Source of the DNA: Oxalobacter formigenes
Lineage (GTDB): Bacteria > Pseudomonadota > Gammaproteobacteria > Burkholderiales > Burkholderiaceae_D
DNA: 64,000 bases
NCBI RefSeq assembly: GCF_002127965.1
Contig: NZ_CP018787.1
Location: 496,001 to 560,000, forward strand
Direction of reading: 5' to 3'
Positions 1 to 9,103 of the stretch are shown piece after piece (position 1 is the first letter of the stretch; each line of letters opens with the position of its first letter). Below the pieces are notes generated by a model. It had not been told where the DNA came from. It saw nothing but the letters and a program-made list of their open reading frames with translations, and searched no databases. Both the position numbers and the translations under genes were made by a program.

Positions 1-1827
1 GGATCTGGCTGGAATGTCATCAAGGTCATCTGGGGTTCCGACTGGGATGAACTCCTTGCAAGGGACAAGGACAACATCCTGAAAAAAGTCATGATGGAAA
101 CCGTTGACGGCGAATACCAGACCTACAAGGCCAAGGATGGCGCCTATGTCCGTGAACATTTCTTCGGGAAAGACCCTCGTCTTCTGAAGATGGTCGAAAA
201 CATGTCGGATGATGAAATCTGGCGTCTGTCTCGTGGCGGTCACGATCCACAGAAAGTTTATGCGGCGTTCAAGGTGGCGCAGGAACATACCGGACAGCCG
301 ACCGTCATCCTGTGCCAGACCGTCAAGGGGTATGGCATGGGCAAGGCTGGTGAGGCATTGAACATCGCCCATCAGGTCAAGAAACTCGACGACAAGACAA
401 TCCGTTCCCTGAGAGACAGGGCAGGCGTACCGATTCCGGACGACAAACTGGATGAAGTGCCTTTTTACATGCCTCCTGAAGATGCACCTGAAATGATTTA
501 TCTTCATGAACGGAGAAAATTGCTGGGTGGTTATCTCCCGCATCGCCGCGAGAAGGCAGATGAGCATCTGAGTGTTCCACCCTTGTCGGCTTTTCAGGCC
601 GTGCTGGAGCCGACGCATCCGGGACGCGAAATTTCGACGACACAGGCGTATGTGCGCACACTGGGTATCCTGCTGAGATCGACCGATATCGGCAGACGGA
701 TCGTGCCGATTATGGTGGATGAATCGCGTACTTTCGGTATGGAAGGCCTGTTCCGGCAAATCGGTATCTACAACCCGAAAGGCCAGCTTTATGAACCGGT
801 CGATCAGGACGAGGTCATGTATTACCGGGAAGACAAGGCAGGCCAGATTCTGCAGGAAGGCATTACTGAAGCCGGAGGTATCTGTTCATGGATTGCGGCG
901 GCGACGAGTTATTCGACGAGCAACAAGATCATGCTGCCCTTCTATACCTATTATTCGATGTTCGGTTTCCAGCGCACGGGGGATTTGATGTGGGCGGCAG
1001 CGGACATGATGGCCCGGGGTTTCCTGATCGGGGGGACTGCCGGACGTACCACATTGAACGGCGAAGGCCTGCAACATGAGGATGGCCATAATCATGTCAT
1101 GGCGGCGACGATTCCGAACTGTCTTCCATACGATCCGGGTTTTGCCCATGAAGTGGCGGTCATCATACAGGACGGTGCCCGTCGTATGGTCGAGAATCAG
1201 GAAAACGTTTTTTATTACGTGTCGGTCATGAATGAATCCTATCCTCAACCGGGAATGAAGCCGGGACAGGAAGAAGGCATTCTGAAGGGCATGTATCTGC
1301 TGGCTGAAGGTGAAAAAGACCTGCCACATCGTGTCCAGTTGCTGGGTTCCGGAACGATCACCCACGAAATGCTTTCCGCGGTCGAACTGCTGAAAAATGA
1401 CTGGAAGGTTGCGGCAGACATCTGGTCGGTGACTTCCTTTACGCTGGTGGCGCGCGAAGGCAACGATATTGAACGCTGGAACATGATGCACCCGGGAGAA
1501 GAACCGAAAGTGCCTTATGCGACCCAATGCCTGAAGGATACCAAGGGCCCTGTAATCGCGTCGACGGATTACATTCGCCTGTTTGCCGAACAGATCCGCG
1601 CATATATCCCTGAAGGGCGTTCTTACACCGTTTTGGGTACGGACGGTTTCGGCCGTTCGGACACACGTGCCAATTTGCGCAATTTCTTTGAGATCGATCG
1701 TTATTATGTGACAGTTGCCGCTCTTGAAGCACTGGCCAGATCAGGCGACATACCGGCTGAAACGGTTTCGAAGGCAATTGAAAAATACGGCATTAACAGG
1801 GAAAAACCGAACCCGGTCGACCTGTAA
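1..1827 (+). CDS. aceE: Pyruvate dehydrogenase E1 component, 5'-truncated by window edge
   Basis: The reading frame is open from base 1, so the N-terminus lies outside the window; about 608 residues remain of the usual roughly 890. It is the ThDP-dependent E1 of the homodimeric pyruvate dehydrogenase complex, decarboxylating pyruvate and acetylating the lipoyl groups of E2. The fragment holds the RGGHDPQKVYAAF stretch typical of AceE, the LNGEGLQHEDGH segment and the C-terminal transketolase-like domain (VLGTDGFGRSDTRANLR). aceF follows after 63 bp and lpdA after that, the standard order for the complex, so one transcript is likely. Identification is secure; only the start is missing. Confidence 0.97.
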   Translation, partial: GSGWNVIKVIWGSDWDELLARDKDNILKKVMMETVDGEYQTYKAKDGAYVREHFFGKDPRLLKMVENMSDDEIWRLSRGGHDPQKVYAAFKVAQEHTGQPTVILCQTVKGYGMGKAGEALNIAHQVKKLDDKTIRSLRDRAGVPIPDDKLDEVPFYMPPEDAPEMIYLHERRKLLGGYLPHRREKADEHLSVPPLSAFQAVLEPTHPGREISTTQAYVRTLGILLRSTDIGRRIVPIMVDESRTFGMEGLFRQIGIYNPKGQLYEPVDQDEVMYYREDKAGQILQEGITEAGGICSWIAAATSYSTSNKIMLPFYTYYSMFGFQRTGDLMWAAADMMARGFLIGGTAGRTTLNGEGLQHEDGHNHVMAATIPNCLPYDPGFAHEVAVIIQDGARRMVENQENVFYYVSVMNESYPQPGMKPGQEEGILKGMYLLAEGEKDLPHRVQLLGSGTITHEMLSAVELLKNDWKVAADIWSVTSFTLVAREGNDIERWNMMHPGEEPKVPYATQCLKDTKGPVIASTDYIRLFAEQIRAYIPEGRSYTVLGTDGFGRSDTRANLRNFFEIDRYYVTVAALEALARSGDIPAETVSKAIEKYGINREKPNPVDL

Positions 1828-1890
1828 CAGCAAGCTGCCTGAAAAGTGAAATATCGTATTTCCTGCATTAAGACATAAAGGGATGCAAGA

Positions 1891-3219
1891 ATGAGAACAG
1901 TGGAAATCAAGGTGCCTGACATAGGCGACTTCAAGGATGTGGAAGTCATCGAAGTGATGGTGAAAGAAGGGGACGAGATCGCGAAAGACCAGTCAATCGT
2001 GCTGGTGGAGTCGGACAAGGCGAGCATGGAAATCCCTTCGTCGGAATCGGGGAAAGTCAGGGAACTGAAAGTCAAATTGGGAGACAAGGTTTCCGAAGGC
2101 TCGGTTTTGCTTGTGCTGGATTCGGAAGAGGCTGAAAAGGCTGATCCTGACGAAAAACCTGCCGAAAGTGTACCTGCCAAAGCGGCTGCGAACGCCATTC
2201 CTCCAGCCAGCGTTGTGGTGGTTGAGGAAAAGCCGGCGCAAACATCACCGAAGGTGGAAGTCGCGATCTATGAAGCACAAGACTCCGTTCCCGATCACAA
2301 GCTGAATACCGTTGCGGCGCACGCTTCGCCTTCAGTCAGAAAATATGCCCGTGAACTGGGTGTCGATTTGAGACGGGTAAGCGGGTCAGGCCCGAAAAAG
2401 CGGGTTTTGAAAGAAGACGTCCAGCTCTATGTGAAAACCATGCTGAACAGGGACGGATCGTCCAACCGGTTCGACAATTTCATGAATCTGCCGCCCTGGC
2501 CATCTCTTGATTTTGCCCAGTTCGGCGAAACCGAATTGCAGCCTCTTTCACGGATCAAGAAAATCAGCGGCCCCAACCTGCACCGTAACTGGGTGATGAT
2601 CCCGCACGTGACCCAGTATGATCAGGCAGATGTGACCGATCTTGAAGTTTTCCGGAAACAGGCCAATGAAAGGCACAAAAACGAAGGCGTGAAACTGACC
2701 GTTTTATCCTTCGTCATCAAGGCTTGCGTGGCAGCATTGAAAAAATATCCGCAGTTCAATGCGTCCGTCGATGCAACCGGCGAAAACCTGATTTTAAAGC
2801 GTTACTACCATATCGGATTTGCTGCCGACACGGTTCACGGTCTGGTGGTGCCAGTCATCCGAAATGCCGATAAAAAAGGATTGCTGGAAATTTCGCGGGA
2901 ACTGGCCCAGTTGTCGGCACTCGCCCGTGAAGGAAAACTCAATCCGTCCGATATGCAGGGTGCGAGTTTTACGATAACGTCTTTAGGGGGGATCGGAGGC
3001 ACGTATTTCACTCCCTTGATCAATGCGCCTGAAGTCGCGATTGTCGGCCTGTCACGCATTTCGACACAACCCGTGTGGGATGGCCTGCAATTCCTGCCAC
3101 GGCAGATCCTGCCGTTGTCCTTGTCTTACGACCATCGTGTTATCGATGGGGCGGAAGGCACGCGTTTCATCACTTATCTGTCCGAGGTACTGGGCGATAT
3201 GAAAGAAACGCTTCTTTAA
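1891..3219 (+). CDS. aceF: Dihydrolipoamide acetyltransferase (E2) of pyruvate dehydrogenase
   Basis: 442 residues. It transfers the acetyl group from the lipoyl arm to CoA and forms the core of the complex. One N-terminal lipoyl domain (residues about 1-78, lipoyl Lys43 in ESDKASME), an Ala/Pro/Lys-rich linker, a peripheral subunit-binding domain (about 145-183, [18 protein letters not shown]), and the C-terminal catalytic domain ending with the HxxxD motif in YDHRVIDG (His415, Asp419). Only one lipoyl domain is present, against two or three in many proteobacterial E2s. The ATG at 1891 has an AGGGA element just upstream. The lipoyl-coding segment is almost identical at DNA level to that of lpdA downstream. 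Confidence 0.97.
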   Translation: MRTVEIKVPDIGDFKDVEVIEVMVKEGDEIAKDQSIVLVESDKASMEIPSSESGKVRELKVKLGDKVSEGSVLLVLDSEEAEKADPDEKPAESVPAKAAANAIPPASVVVVEEKPAQTSPKVEVAIYEAQDSVPDHKLNTVAAHASPSVRKYARELGVDLRRVSGSGPKKRVLKEDVQLYVKTMLNRDGSSNRFDNFMNLPPWPSLDFAQFGETELQPLSRIKKISGPNLHRNWVMIPHVTQYDQADVTDLEVFRKQANERHKNEGVKLTVLSFVIKACVAALKKYPQFNASVDATGENLILKRYYHIGFAADTVHGLVVPVIRNADKKGLLEISRELAQLSALAREGKLNPSDMQGASFTITSLGGIGGTYFTPLINAPEVAIVGLSRISTQPVWDGLQFLPRQILPLSLSYDHRVIDGAEGTRFITYLSEVLGDMKETLL

Positions 3220-3269
3220 AATGAAAACCGGTTGGACTGCCAGAGAGAACTGACAAGGAAATGCAGACG

Positions 3270-5024
3270 ATGAAAACAGTGGAAATCAGGGTGCCGGACA
3301 TAGGCGATTCCGAGAATGTGGAAGTCATCGAAGTGATGGTGAAGGAAGGGGACGAGATCGCGAAAGACCAGTCAATCGTGCTGGTGGAATCGGACAAGGC
3401 GAGCATGGAAATCCCTTCGCCGGAATCGGGGAAAGTCCGGGAGCTCAAAATCAAGCTGGGGGACAAGGTTTCCGAAGGGACACTATTACTTACACTGGAT
3501 GTCGAAGATTTACCGGTTTCTTCTGTCGAACAACCGAAGGCTGGCAGTGAACAAAACGACCATCCGGCAAAAGCTGTTTCTCCTGCTCTTGGAAGAAATG
3601 GCACAAAAAACATCATTGAATGCGATACGCTGGTTCTCGGAGCCGGTCCGGGAGGCTATACGGCAGCGTTCAGGGCTGCCGATCTGGGCCAGAAAGTCGT
3701 CATTGTCGAACGTTATCCCGTTCTGGGCGGTGTTTGCCTGAATGTCGGATGCATTCCCTCAAAGGCACTCCTTCATGCCGCCAAAGTGATCACGGAAGCG
3801 GAAGAAATGAATGAGGCCGGAGTCAGTTTTTCCAAACCTGAAATCGATCCGGGGAAACTGAACCAGTGGAAACAGGGTGTGGTGGACAAACTGACTGGCG
3901 GACTGGCCGCGCTTGCCAGAGCACGGAAGATACAGATTCTGCAGGGAAAAGGCCAGTTTACCGGCGCGTATGAAATGGAAGTGACAGGCGAGAATGAAAA
4001 CTGGTCAGTACGATTCAAAAACGCGATCATTGCTGCCGGTTCGTCTGCTGCCAAATTGCCCGGTTTTCCATATGGGCATCCTGCGCTTGTCGATTCGACG
4101 GGTGCGCTTGATCTGAAAAAAATCCCTGAAAAAATGCTGGTTATCGGTGGGGGAATCATCGGACTCGAGATGGCCTGTGTATATGATGCACTGGGCGCGA
4201 AAGTCACGATTGCCGAGTTTTCGGATGGCCTGATTCCTGCAGCTGACAGGGATGTCGTCCAGCCGCTTCTTGAACGGATCAGAAAACGCTATGAGGCCAT
4301 TTATACCAATACCAGAGTATCGAGGCTGGAAGAGAACGGCGATCGCCTGACGGCAAGTTTCGAAGGGCAGGGAGCGCCGAAGGAATCCGGGCAATACGAT
4401 CTTGTACTGGTTGCGGTAGGCCGTCGTCCTAACGGAAAACTGATCGGAGCGGAAAAAGCGGGTGTTCAGGTCGATGAACGCGGTTTCATACCGGTCAACC
4501 GACAACAGCAGACGAACGTGCCGCATATTTATGCCATCGGCGATATCTGTGGCGAGCCCATGCTGGCACACAAGGCCAGTTATGAAGGCAAAATAGCGGC
4601 TGAAGTGATTGCGGGGCAGAAAGCCGAATACGATGCCATGACGGTACCTTCCGTCGCGTATACCGATCCCGAAATTGCCTGGATGGGCCTGACGGAAGAG
4701 GAAGCGGAAAAGAAAGGAATACCTGTCGAAAAATCAGTATTTCCATGGAACGCTTCGGGCCGGAACCTGACGATGGGGCGCAGGGATGGCCTGACCAAGC
4801 TGTTGTGGGACAAATCCTCGAAACGCCTGCTGGGCGCCGCGATTGCCGGAACGGGTGCAGGCGAACTCTTGTCCGAAACGACGCTGGCTTTCGAAATGGG
4901 TGCCGATCTGGAGGATATTGCCCTGACGATCCATCCCCATCCATCTTTATCGGAAACAGTCATGTTCGCGGCGGAAATCGGGCTGGGGACGATTACAGAC
5001 CTTTATATACCCCGAAAAAAATAA
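3270..5024 (+). CDS. lpdA: Dihydrolipoyl dehydrogenase (E3) with N-terminal lipoyl domain
   Basis: About 584 residues. This FAD enzyme reoxidises dihydrolipoamide with NAD+. An N-terminal lipoyl domain (residues 1-78, lipoyl Lys43) is joined by a short linker to the pyridine nucleotide-disulphide oxidoreductase fold: FAD-binding GAGPGGYTAAFRA, redox pair C-x4-C in GGVCLNVGCIPSK, NAD-binding GGGIIGLEMA, and the C-terminal dimer domain with TIHPHPSLSE. The fused lipoyl domain is a known feature of betaproteobacterial and neisserial E3. An ATG at 3261 is also in frame, but only 3270 leaves normal room after the AAGGA at 3255-3259 and matches the start of AceF. Last gene of the operon. Confidence 0.96.
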   Translation: MKTVEIRVPDIGDSENVEVIEVMVKEGDEIAKDQSIVLVESDKASMEIPSPESGKVRELKIKLGDKVSEGTLLLTLDVEDLPVSSVEQPKAGSEQNDHPAKAVSPALGRNGTKNIIECDTLVLGAGPGGYTAAFRAADLGQKVVIVERYPVLGGVCLNVGCIPSKALLHAAKVITEAEEMNEAGVSFSKPEIDPGKLNQWKQGVVDKLTGGLAALARARKIQILQGKGQFTGAYEMEVTGENENWSVRFKNAIIAAGSSAAKLPGFPYGHPALVDSTGALDLKKIPEKMLVIGGGIIGLEMACVYDALGAKVTIAEFSDGLIPAADRDVVQPLLERIRKRYEAIYTNTRVSRLEENGDRLTASFEGQGAPKESGQYDLVLVAVGRRPNGKLIGAEKAGVQVDERGFIPVNRQQQTNVPHIYAIGDICGEPMLAHKASYEGKIAAEVIAGQKAEYDAMTVPSVAYTDPEIAWMGLTEEEAEKKGIPVEKSVFPWNASGRNLTMGRRDGLTKLLWDKSSKRLLGAAIAGTGAGELLSETTLAFEMGADLEDIALTIHPHPSLSETVMFAAEIGLGTITDLYIPRKK

Positions 5025-5054
5025 TTAGGGGTATTGTCCTGCACGATGAGCTGC

Positions 5055-5783
5055 TCAAGGATCAAGCGGCTCATCCAGTTTATTCAAATCGTTAACGTCC
5101 AGATATCGCCATTCTCCAGCGGGAAGCGACTCTTCAAGAGCGAATCCGCCAATAGCTGACCGGTGGAGCTTTTCAACCCGATTGCCCGCGGCGGCAACCA
5201 TGCGTTTGACCTGATGGTATTTCCCTTCGGCAATGACGAGCCTCATCCGGTATTCATCGAAACTTTCGCATGAGAGCGCTTTTGTCATACCGGTTTCATC
5301 CTTCAGCTGGACACCGTTTTTCAGTTTTTCGAGCTGGGATTCATCAATCTCTGCATTTGTTGAGATTTCATAAACTTTCGGCACTTTCTTTTTCGGGGAC
5401 GTGTAGCGATGAATGAAATCGCCGTCATCCGAGAGGAGAAGCAATCCTGTCGTGTCCTGATCCAGCCGTCCGACGCATTGCAGGCCCCGCTGGATGAATT
5501 GGGTAGGGAAAAGGGTAAAAACACTGGAGTGATGCTGTGGCTGATGGGAACATTCAAAGCCTGACGGCTTGTTCAGGACGATGTACAGGTGTTCCCTGTA
5601 AACCCAGTCTTCACCGTCAACTGAAAAATGGAGTGCATCTGTTTCGAAACGACGGTCAGGATCGGTACAAACGACATCGCCTGCATGAACGCGGCCTTGC
5701 CTTACAAGCGTGCGACACAGCTTTCTGCTGCCGAAGCCCTGGCGTTGAAGAATCTTTTCCAATGTCATTTCCATAGTTGGCAT
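5055..5783 (-). CDS. rsuA: 16S rRNA pseudouridine synthase, RsuA type
   Basis: 242 residues from the ATG at 5783, chosen because AGGAATTC lies about 10 bases upstream; the frame is open further upstream but without family similarity. An N-terminal S4-like RNA-binding segment (QRQGFGSRKLCRTLVRQG) is followed by the pseudouridine synthase domain with the catalytic motif GRLDQDTTGLLLL (Asp108) and the YHQVKRM motif of the RsuA/RluB/E/F group. It probably isomerises U516 of 16S rRNA. It converges with lpdA and stands alone. RsuA is more likely than RluE/F from overall length, but the exact target uridine is inferred. Confidence 0.88.
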   Translation of the reverse strand: MPTMEMTLEKILQRQGFGSRKLCRTLVRQGRVHAGDVVCTDPDRRFETDALHFSVDGEDWVYREHLYIVLNKPSGFECSHQPQHHSSVFTLFPTQFIQRGLQCVGRLDQDTTGLLLLSDDGDFIHRYTSPKKKVPKVYEISTNAEIDESQLEKLKNGVQLKDETGMTKALSCESFDEYRMRLVIAEGKYHQVKRMVAAAGNRVEKLHRSAIGGFALEESLPAGEWRYLDVNDLNKLDEPLDP

Positions 5784-5848
5784 TGTAAAAGAATTCCTGC
5801 ACAAAAACGCGAAAATCGTTTTTATGTCATTATATGTACCGAGGGCAA

Positions 5849-5876
5849 TAAAAAACCCCACTATGAAGCGGGGTTT
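5849..5876 (-). terminator. Rho-independent terminator of the cold-shock gene
   Basis: Seven-base-pair stem AAACCCC/GGGGTTT (5853-5859 with 5870-5876) with a 10-base loop, followed on the minus strand by a T-rich stretch. It lies directly downstream of the cold-shock gene. Confidence 0.8.
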
Positions 5877-5899
5877 CTAAGGTCTCATCCAACCGGTAA

Positions 5900-6103
5900 T
5901 TATACGGATTGAATGTTGGAAGCCTGTTTGCCTTTTGGGCCCTGAGTGACTTCAAATTGAACCTTTTGTCCTTCTTTCAAGGTTTTGAAGCCATTCATGT
6001 TAATTGCGGAGAAGTGTGCGAACAAATCTTCACCACCGTCTTCCGGGGTAATAAAACCGAAACCTTTAGAATCGTTAAACCACTTGACTGTACCAGTTGC
6101 CAT
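5900..6103 (-). CDS. Cold-shock protein, CspA family
   Basis: 67 residues, the standard size. A single OB-fold cold-shock domain with both nucleic-acid-binding motifs: KGFGFITP (RNP1) and DLFAHFSAI (RNP2). It is predicted to bind single-stranded RNA or DNA and melt RNA secondary structure. It is monocistronic, with its own terminator just downstream and a leader of over 100 nucleotides upstream, as in temperature-regulated csp genes. Which paralogue (CspA, CspD or other) cannot be decided from sequence alone. Confidence 0.96.
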   Translation of the reverse strand: MATGTVKWFNDSKGFGFITPEDGGEDLFAHFSAINMNGFKTLKEGQKVQFEVTQGPKGKQASNIQSV

Positions 6104-6234
6104 AAAAGAGGGTCTTTCTATAAAAACGCATTATGCTTGTGAAACCAACGGAAAAAACGAGTTTGATCCGAACCAGTCCTTTTTTATAATGTTGCTGTCG
6201 CCAGGCACTGGACCATGCGCCTGTCAACCAGTCC

Positions 6235-6263
6235 ATTGTTGGCGCAAAGATAGTCAAAGTCAA
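6235..6263 (-). promoter_or_regulatory. Likely sigma-70 promoter of the cold-shock gene
   Basis: On the minus strand TTGACT (6258-6263), a 17-base spacer, then AACAAT (6235-6240). The TTGACT hexamer occurs twice in tandem here. Transcription from it would give a leader of roughly 120 nucleotides before the ATG at 6103, a csp-like arrangement. The rest of 6104-6435, between the csp and clpS genes, holds no other gene that I can see. Confidence 0.55.
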
Positions 6264-6435
6264 GCGATTTTCCCAAAAAACGGCGGATTTTTGATGTAGG
6301 CTAAAAATTTGATGGCAACGCTGCAACCGTCGGGTGGCGACAGGCTGCACGAAGAGTTAAAAACACGTATTATCAAATGTGAACTTTGCGTTCGCGCACA
6401 AGCAGAAACTTTTAATTCGGTATAAAGTAAAAGCA

Positions 6436-6744
6436 ATGGTTACACAGCAGGAAAAAGAGGTACTACTGGAAAAAGAGGCAGCCATTTTAAAAGCGCCTCC
6501 GATGTATAAGGTAGTTTTGTTAAACGATGATTTCACGCCAATGGAATTCGTGATATCCGTTTTGCAGGAATATTTTTTCAAGGACAGGGAAGCAGCTACC
6601 CGGATAATGCTGAAAGTGCATCACGAGGGTAAAGGAATCTGCGGAATTTTCCCGAAGGATATCGCAAACACGAAGGTGGAATTGGTCTTGAAACATGCCC
6701 GTGGCGAAGGGCATCCATTGCAATGTACGATGGAGGAAGCATGA
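6436..6744 (+). CDS. clpS: ATP-dependent Clp protease adaptor ClpS
   Basis: 102 residues from the ATG at 6436; the frame is open upstream but family similarity begins here. It delivers N-end-rule substrates to ClpAP. Diagnostic stretch [17 protein letters not shown], in which the NDD/TPM residues shape the N-degron pocket, and the [13 protein letters not shown] stretch. Its stop codon overlaps the clpA start (ATGA at 6741-6744), so the two are translationally coupled, as usual for this pair. Confidence 0.95.
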   Translation: MVTQQEKEVLLEKEAAILKAPPMYKVVLLNDDFTPMEFVISVLQEYFFKDREAATRIMLKVHHEGKGICGIFPKDIANTKVELVLKHARGEGHPLQCTMEEA

Positions 6745-9056
6745 TTGCGCAAGAATTGGAAGTCAGCTTGCATATGGCCTTTGTAGAGGCGCGTCAGGCA
6801 CGATATGAATTTATAACTGTTGAGCATTTGCTTTTGGCACTGCTGGACAATCCTTCTGCGTCTGAAGTATTGAAAGCATGCAATGCCGATATTCCCGCGC
6901 TGAAAAAAATGCTCAGCGATTTTGTGAGCGATAACACCCCGATCGTCCCGGGTACCGCGGAAGTGGATACCCAGCCGACCCTCGGATTCCAGCGTGTTAT
7001 CCAGCGGGCGATCATGCATGTCCAGTCCGCATCGAACGGGAAGAAAGAGGTAACCGGCGCAAATGTTCTGGTCGCCATTTTCGGCGAAAAGGATTCGCAT
7101 GCCGTTTACTACCTGCACCAGCAGGGCGTGACCCGTCTGGATGTGGTCAACTACATTTCCCATGGCGTTCGCAAGAACGTCCAGTCCGAAATGCCGAAAC
7201 AGGCTGAGGGTGCCGAGGAAATGCAGGGCGAGGCAGGCGTTGCCGGCAAGGATTCACCTCTGGATCTTTATACCCTTAACCTGAACAAACAGGCCGCGTC
7301 GGGAAAAATCGATCCGCTGATCGGCCGTGAAGAAGAAATCGACCGTGTCATTCAGGTCCTGTGCCGCAGACGCAAGAACAATCCCCTGCTGGTCGGCGAG
7401 GCCGGTGTCGGCAAGACGGCGCTGGCTGAGGGGCTCGCATGGCGTATCACCCAGAATTCCGTGCCGGATGTTTTGCACGATGCCGTCGTTTATGCACTCG
7501 ATATGGGTGCGCTTCTGGCAGGAACGAAATATCGGGGCGATTTCGAACAGCGTCTGAAAGCCGTGCTGAAACAGTTGAGCGACAATCCAAATTCGATTCT
7601 GTTCATCGATGAAATCCATACCATTATCGGAGCCGGTTCGGCTTCGGGTGGTACGCTGGATGCGTCCAACCTGTTGAAACCGGCCCTGTCTGGCGGTCAG
7701 CTGAAATGCATCGGCGCAACGACCTTTACCGAATATCGTGGCGTCTTTGAAAAAGACCATGCACTGGCACGCCGTTTCCAGAAAATCGACGTGAACGAAC
7801 CGACGGTCGAACAGACGGTGCAAATATTGCGTGGCCTGAAATCGCGCTTCGAGGAACACCACAAGGTCAAGTATTCTGTGTCTGCATTGATATCGGCGGC
7901 CGAACTGTCTGCCCGTTTCATCAACGACCGGCAGTTGCCGGACAAGGCAATCGACGTGATCGATGAAGCCGGTGCTGCACAGCGCATTTTGCCGAAATCG
8001 AAACAGAAGAAAACGATCGGCAAGGCCGAAATCGAGGACATCATCTCGAAGATTGCCCGTATTCCTGCCCAGTCGGTCAATCAGGACGACCGGAGCAAAT
8101 TGCAGAATCTGGATCGCGATCTGAAAAGCGTGGTTTTCGGTCAGGATGCCGCTATCGACGCACTGTCTGCCAGCATCAAGATGGCACGTGCCGGTCTGGG
8201 CAAGACCGACAAACCGATTGGCGCCTTCCTCTTCTCCGGGCCGACCGGGGTGGGCAAGACCGAAGTGGCAAAACAGCTCGCTTTCACATTGGGAATCGAT
8301 CTGATCCGTTTCGACATGTCTGAATACATGGAACGCCATGCCGTCAGCCGCATGATCGGCGCGCCTCCGGGATATGTCGGTTTCGATCAGGGAGGTTTGC
8401 TGACGGAAGCCATTACGAAAAAACCGCATGCGGTTCTGTTGCTCGATGAAATTGAAAAAGCCCACCCGGACATTTTCAGTATCCTCTTGCAGGTCATGGA
8501 TCACGGTACTCTGACGGACAATAATGGCCGCAAGGCTGATTTCCGTAACGTCATCATCATCATGACGACCAACGCGGGGGCGGAAAGTCTGCAGAAATCG
8601 TCCATCGGTTTCACCAACCAGAAGGAAAAAGGTGACGAAATGGTCGACATCAAGCGAATGTTTACGCCTGAGTTCCGGAATCGTCTCGACGGCATCATCA
8701 GCTTCTCCGCCCTGAATGAGGACATCATTCTGCGGGTCGTCGACAAATTCCTGATGCAGCTTGAAGAACAGTTGCACGAGAAGAAAGTCGAAGCCATCTT
8801 TACCGAAGCCTTGCGCAAGTTCCTGGCGAAAAAAGGTTTCGATCCATTGATGGGCGCCCGTCCGATGTTGCGCCTGATTCAGGATCTGATCCGCAAGGCA
8901 CTGGCAGACGAACTGCTGTTCGGCAAACTGGTGGCCGGTGGTTCCGTTATCGTCGATCTGGACGACAAGGAAGAGATCAAACTGGAATTTCCGGAAAATG
9001 CCGGTGTATCGGACAAGTTCCAGCTGCCGGAAAGCAACGCGCTGGAACTGGATTGA
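6741..9056 (+). CDS. clpA: ATP-dependent Clp protease ATP-binding subunit ClpA
   Basis: 771 residues. Hexameric AAA+ unfoldase that feeds substrates to ClpP. An N-terminal Clp-N double repeat (about 1-145) is followed by D1 with Walker [13 protein letters not shown] and Walker [11 protein letters not shown], and by D2 with [25 protein letters not shown] and the C-terminal small domain. No long middle domain is present, which separates it from ClpB. The start at 6741 is preceded by GGAGGAAGC, an excellent ribosome-binding site; an upstream in-frame ATG at 6723 lies inside clpS and is less likely. Confidence 0.97.
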   Translation: MIAQELEVSLHMAFVEARQARYEFITVEHLLLALLDNPSASEVLKACNADIPALKKMLSDFVSDNTPIVPGTAEVDTQPTLGFQRVIQRAIMHVQSASNGKKEVTGANVLVAIFGEKDSHAVYYLHQQGVTRLDVVNYISHGVRKNVQSEMPKQAEGAEEMQGEAGVAGKDSPLDLYTLNLNKQAASGKIDPLIGREEEIDRVIQVLCRRRKNNPLLVGEAGVGKTALAEGLAWRITQNSVPDVLHDAVVYALDMGALLAGTKYRGDFEQRLKAVLKQLSDNPNSILFIDEIHTIIGAGSASGGTLDASNLLKPALSGGQLKCIGATTFTEYRGVFEKDHALARRFQKIDVNEPTVEQTVQILRGLKSRFEEHHKVKYSVSALISAAELSARFINDRQLPDKAIDVIDEAGAAQRILPKSKQKKTIGKAEIEDIISKIARIPAQSVNQDDRSKLQNLDRDLKSVVFGQDAAIDALSASIKMARAGLGKTDKPIGAFLFSGPTGVGKTEVAKQLAFTLGIDLIRFDMSEYMERHAVSRMIGAPPGYVGFDQGGLLTEAITKKPHAVLLLDEIEKAHPDIFSILLQVMDHGTLTDNNGRKADFRNVIIIMTTNAGAESLQKSSIGFTNQKEKGDEMVDIKRMFTPEFRNRLDGIISFSALNEDIILRVVDKFLMQLEEQLHEKKVEAIFTEALRKFLAKKGFDPLMGARPMLRLIQDLIRKALADELLFGKLVAGGSVIVDLDDKEEIKLEFPENAGVSDKFQLPESNALELD

Positions 9057-9070
9057 TTCTCAATCCGTTT

Positions 9071-9103
9071 AAAAAGCCTGCTTTCCGGAGCAGGCTTTTT
9101 TTA
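9071..9103. terminator. Bidirectional terminator between clpA and the polyferredoxin gene
   Basis: A perfect 12-base-pair stem (AAAAAGCCTGCT with its complement, 9071-9082 and 9089-9100) with a 6-base loop, A-rich on one side and T-rich on the other. It can serve clpA and the converging gene on the minus strand. Confidence 0.88.

Noticed and set aside
7254-8777. Long open frame of 507 codons on the minus strand opposite clpA
   Set aside because: It is the mirror of a GC-biased, well-conserved gene, has no ribosome-binding site and no recognisable protein motif.
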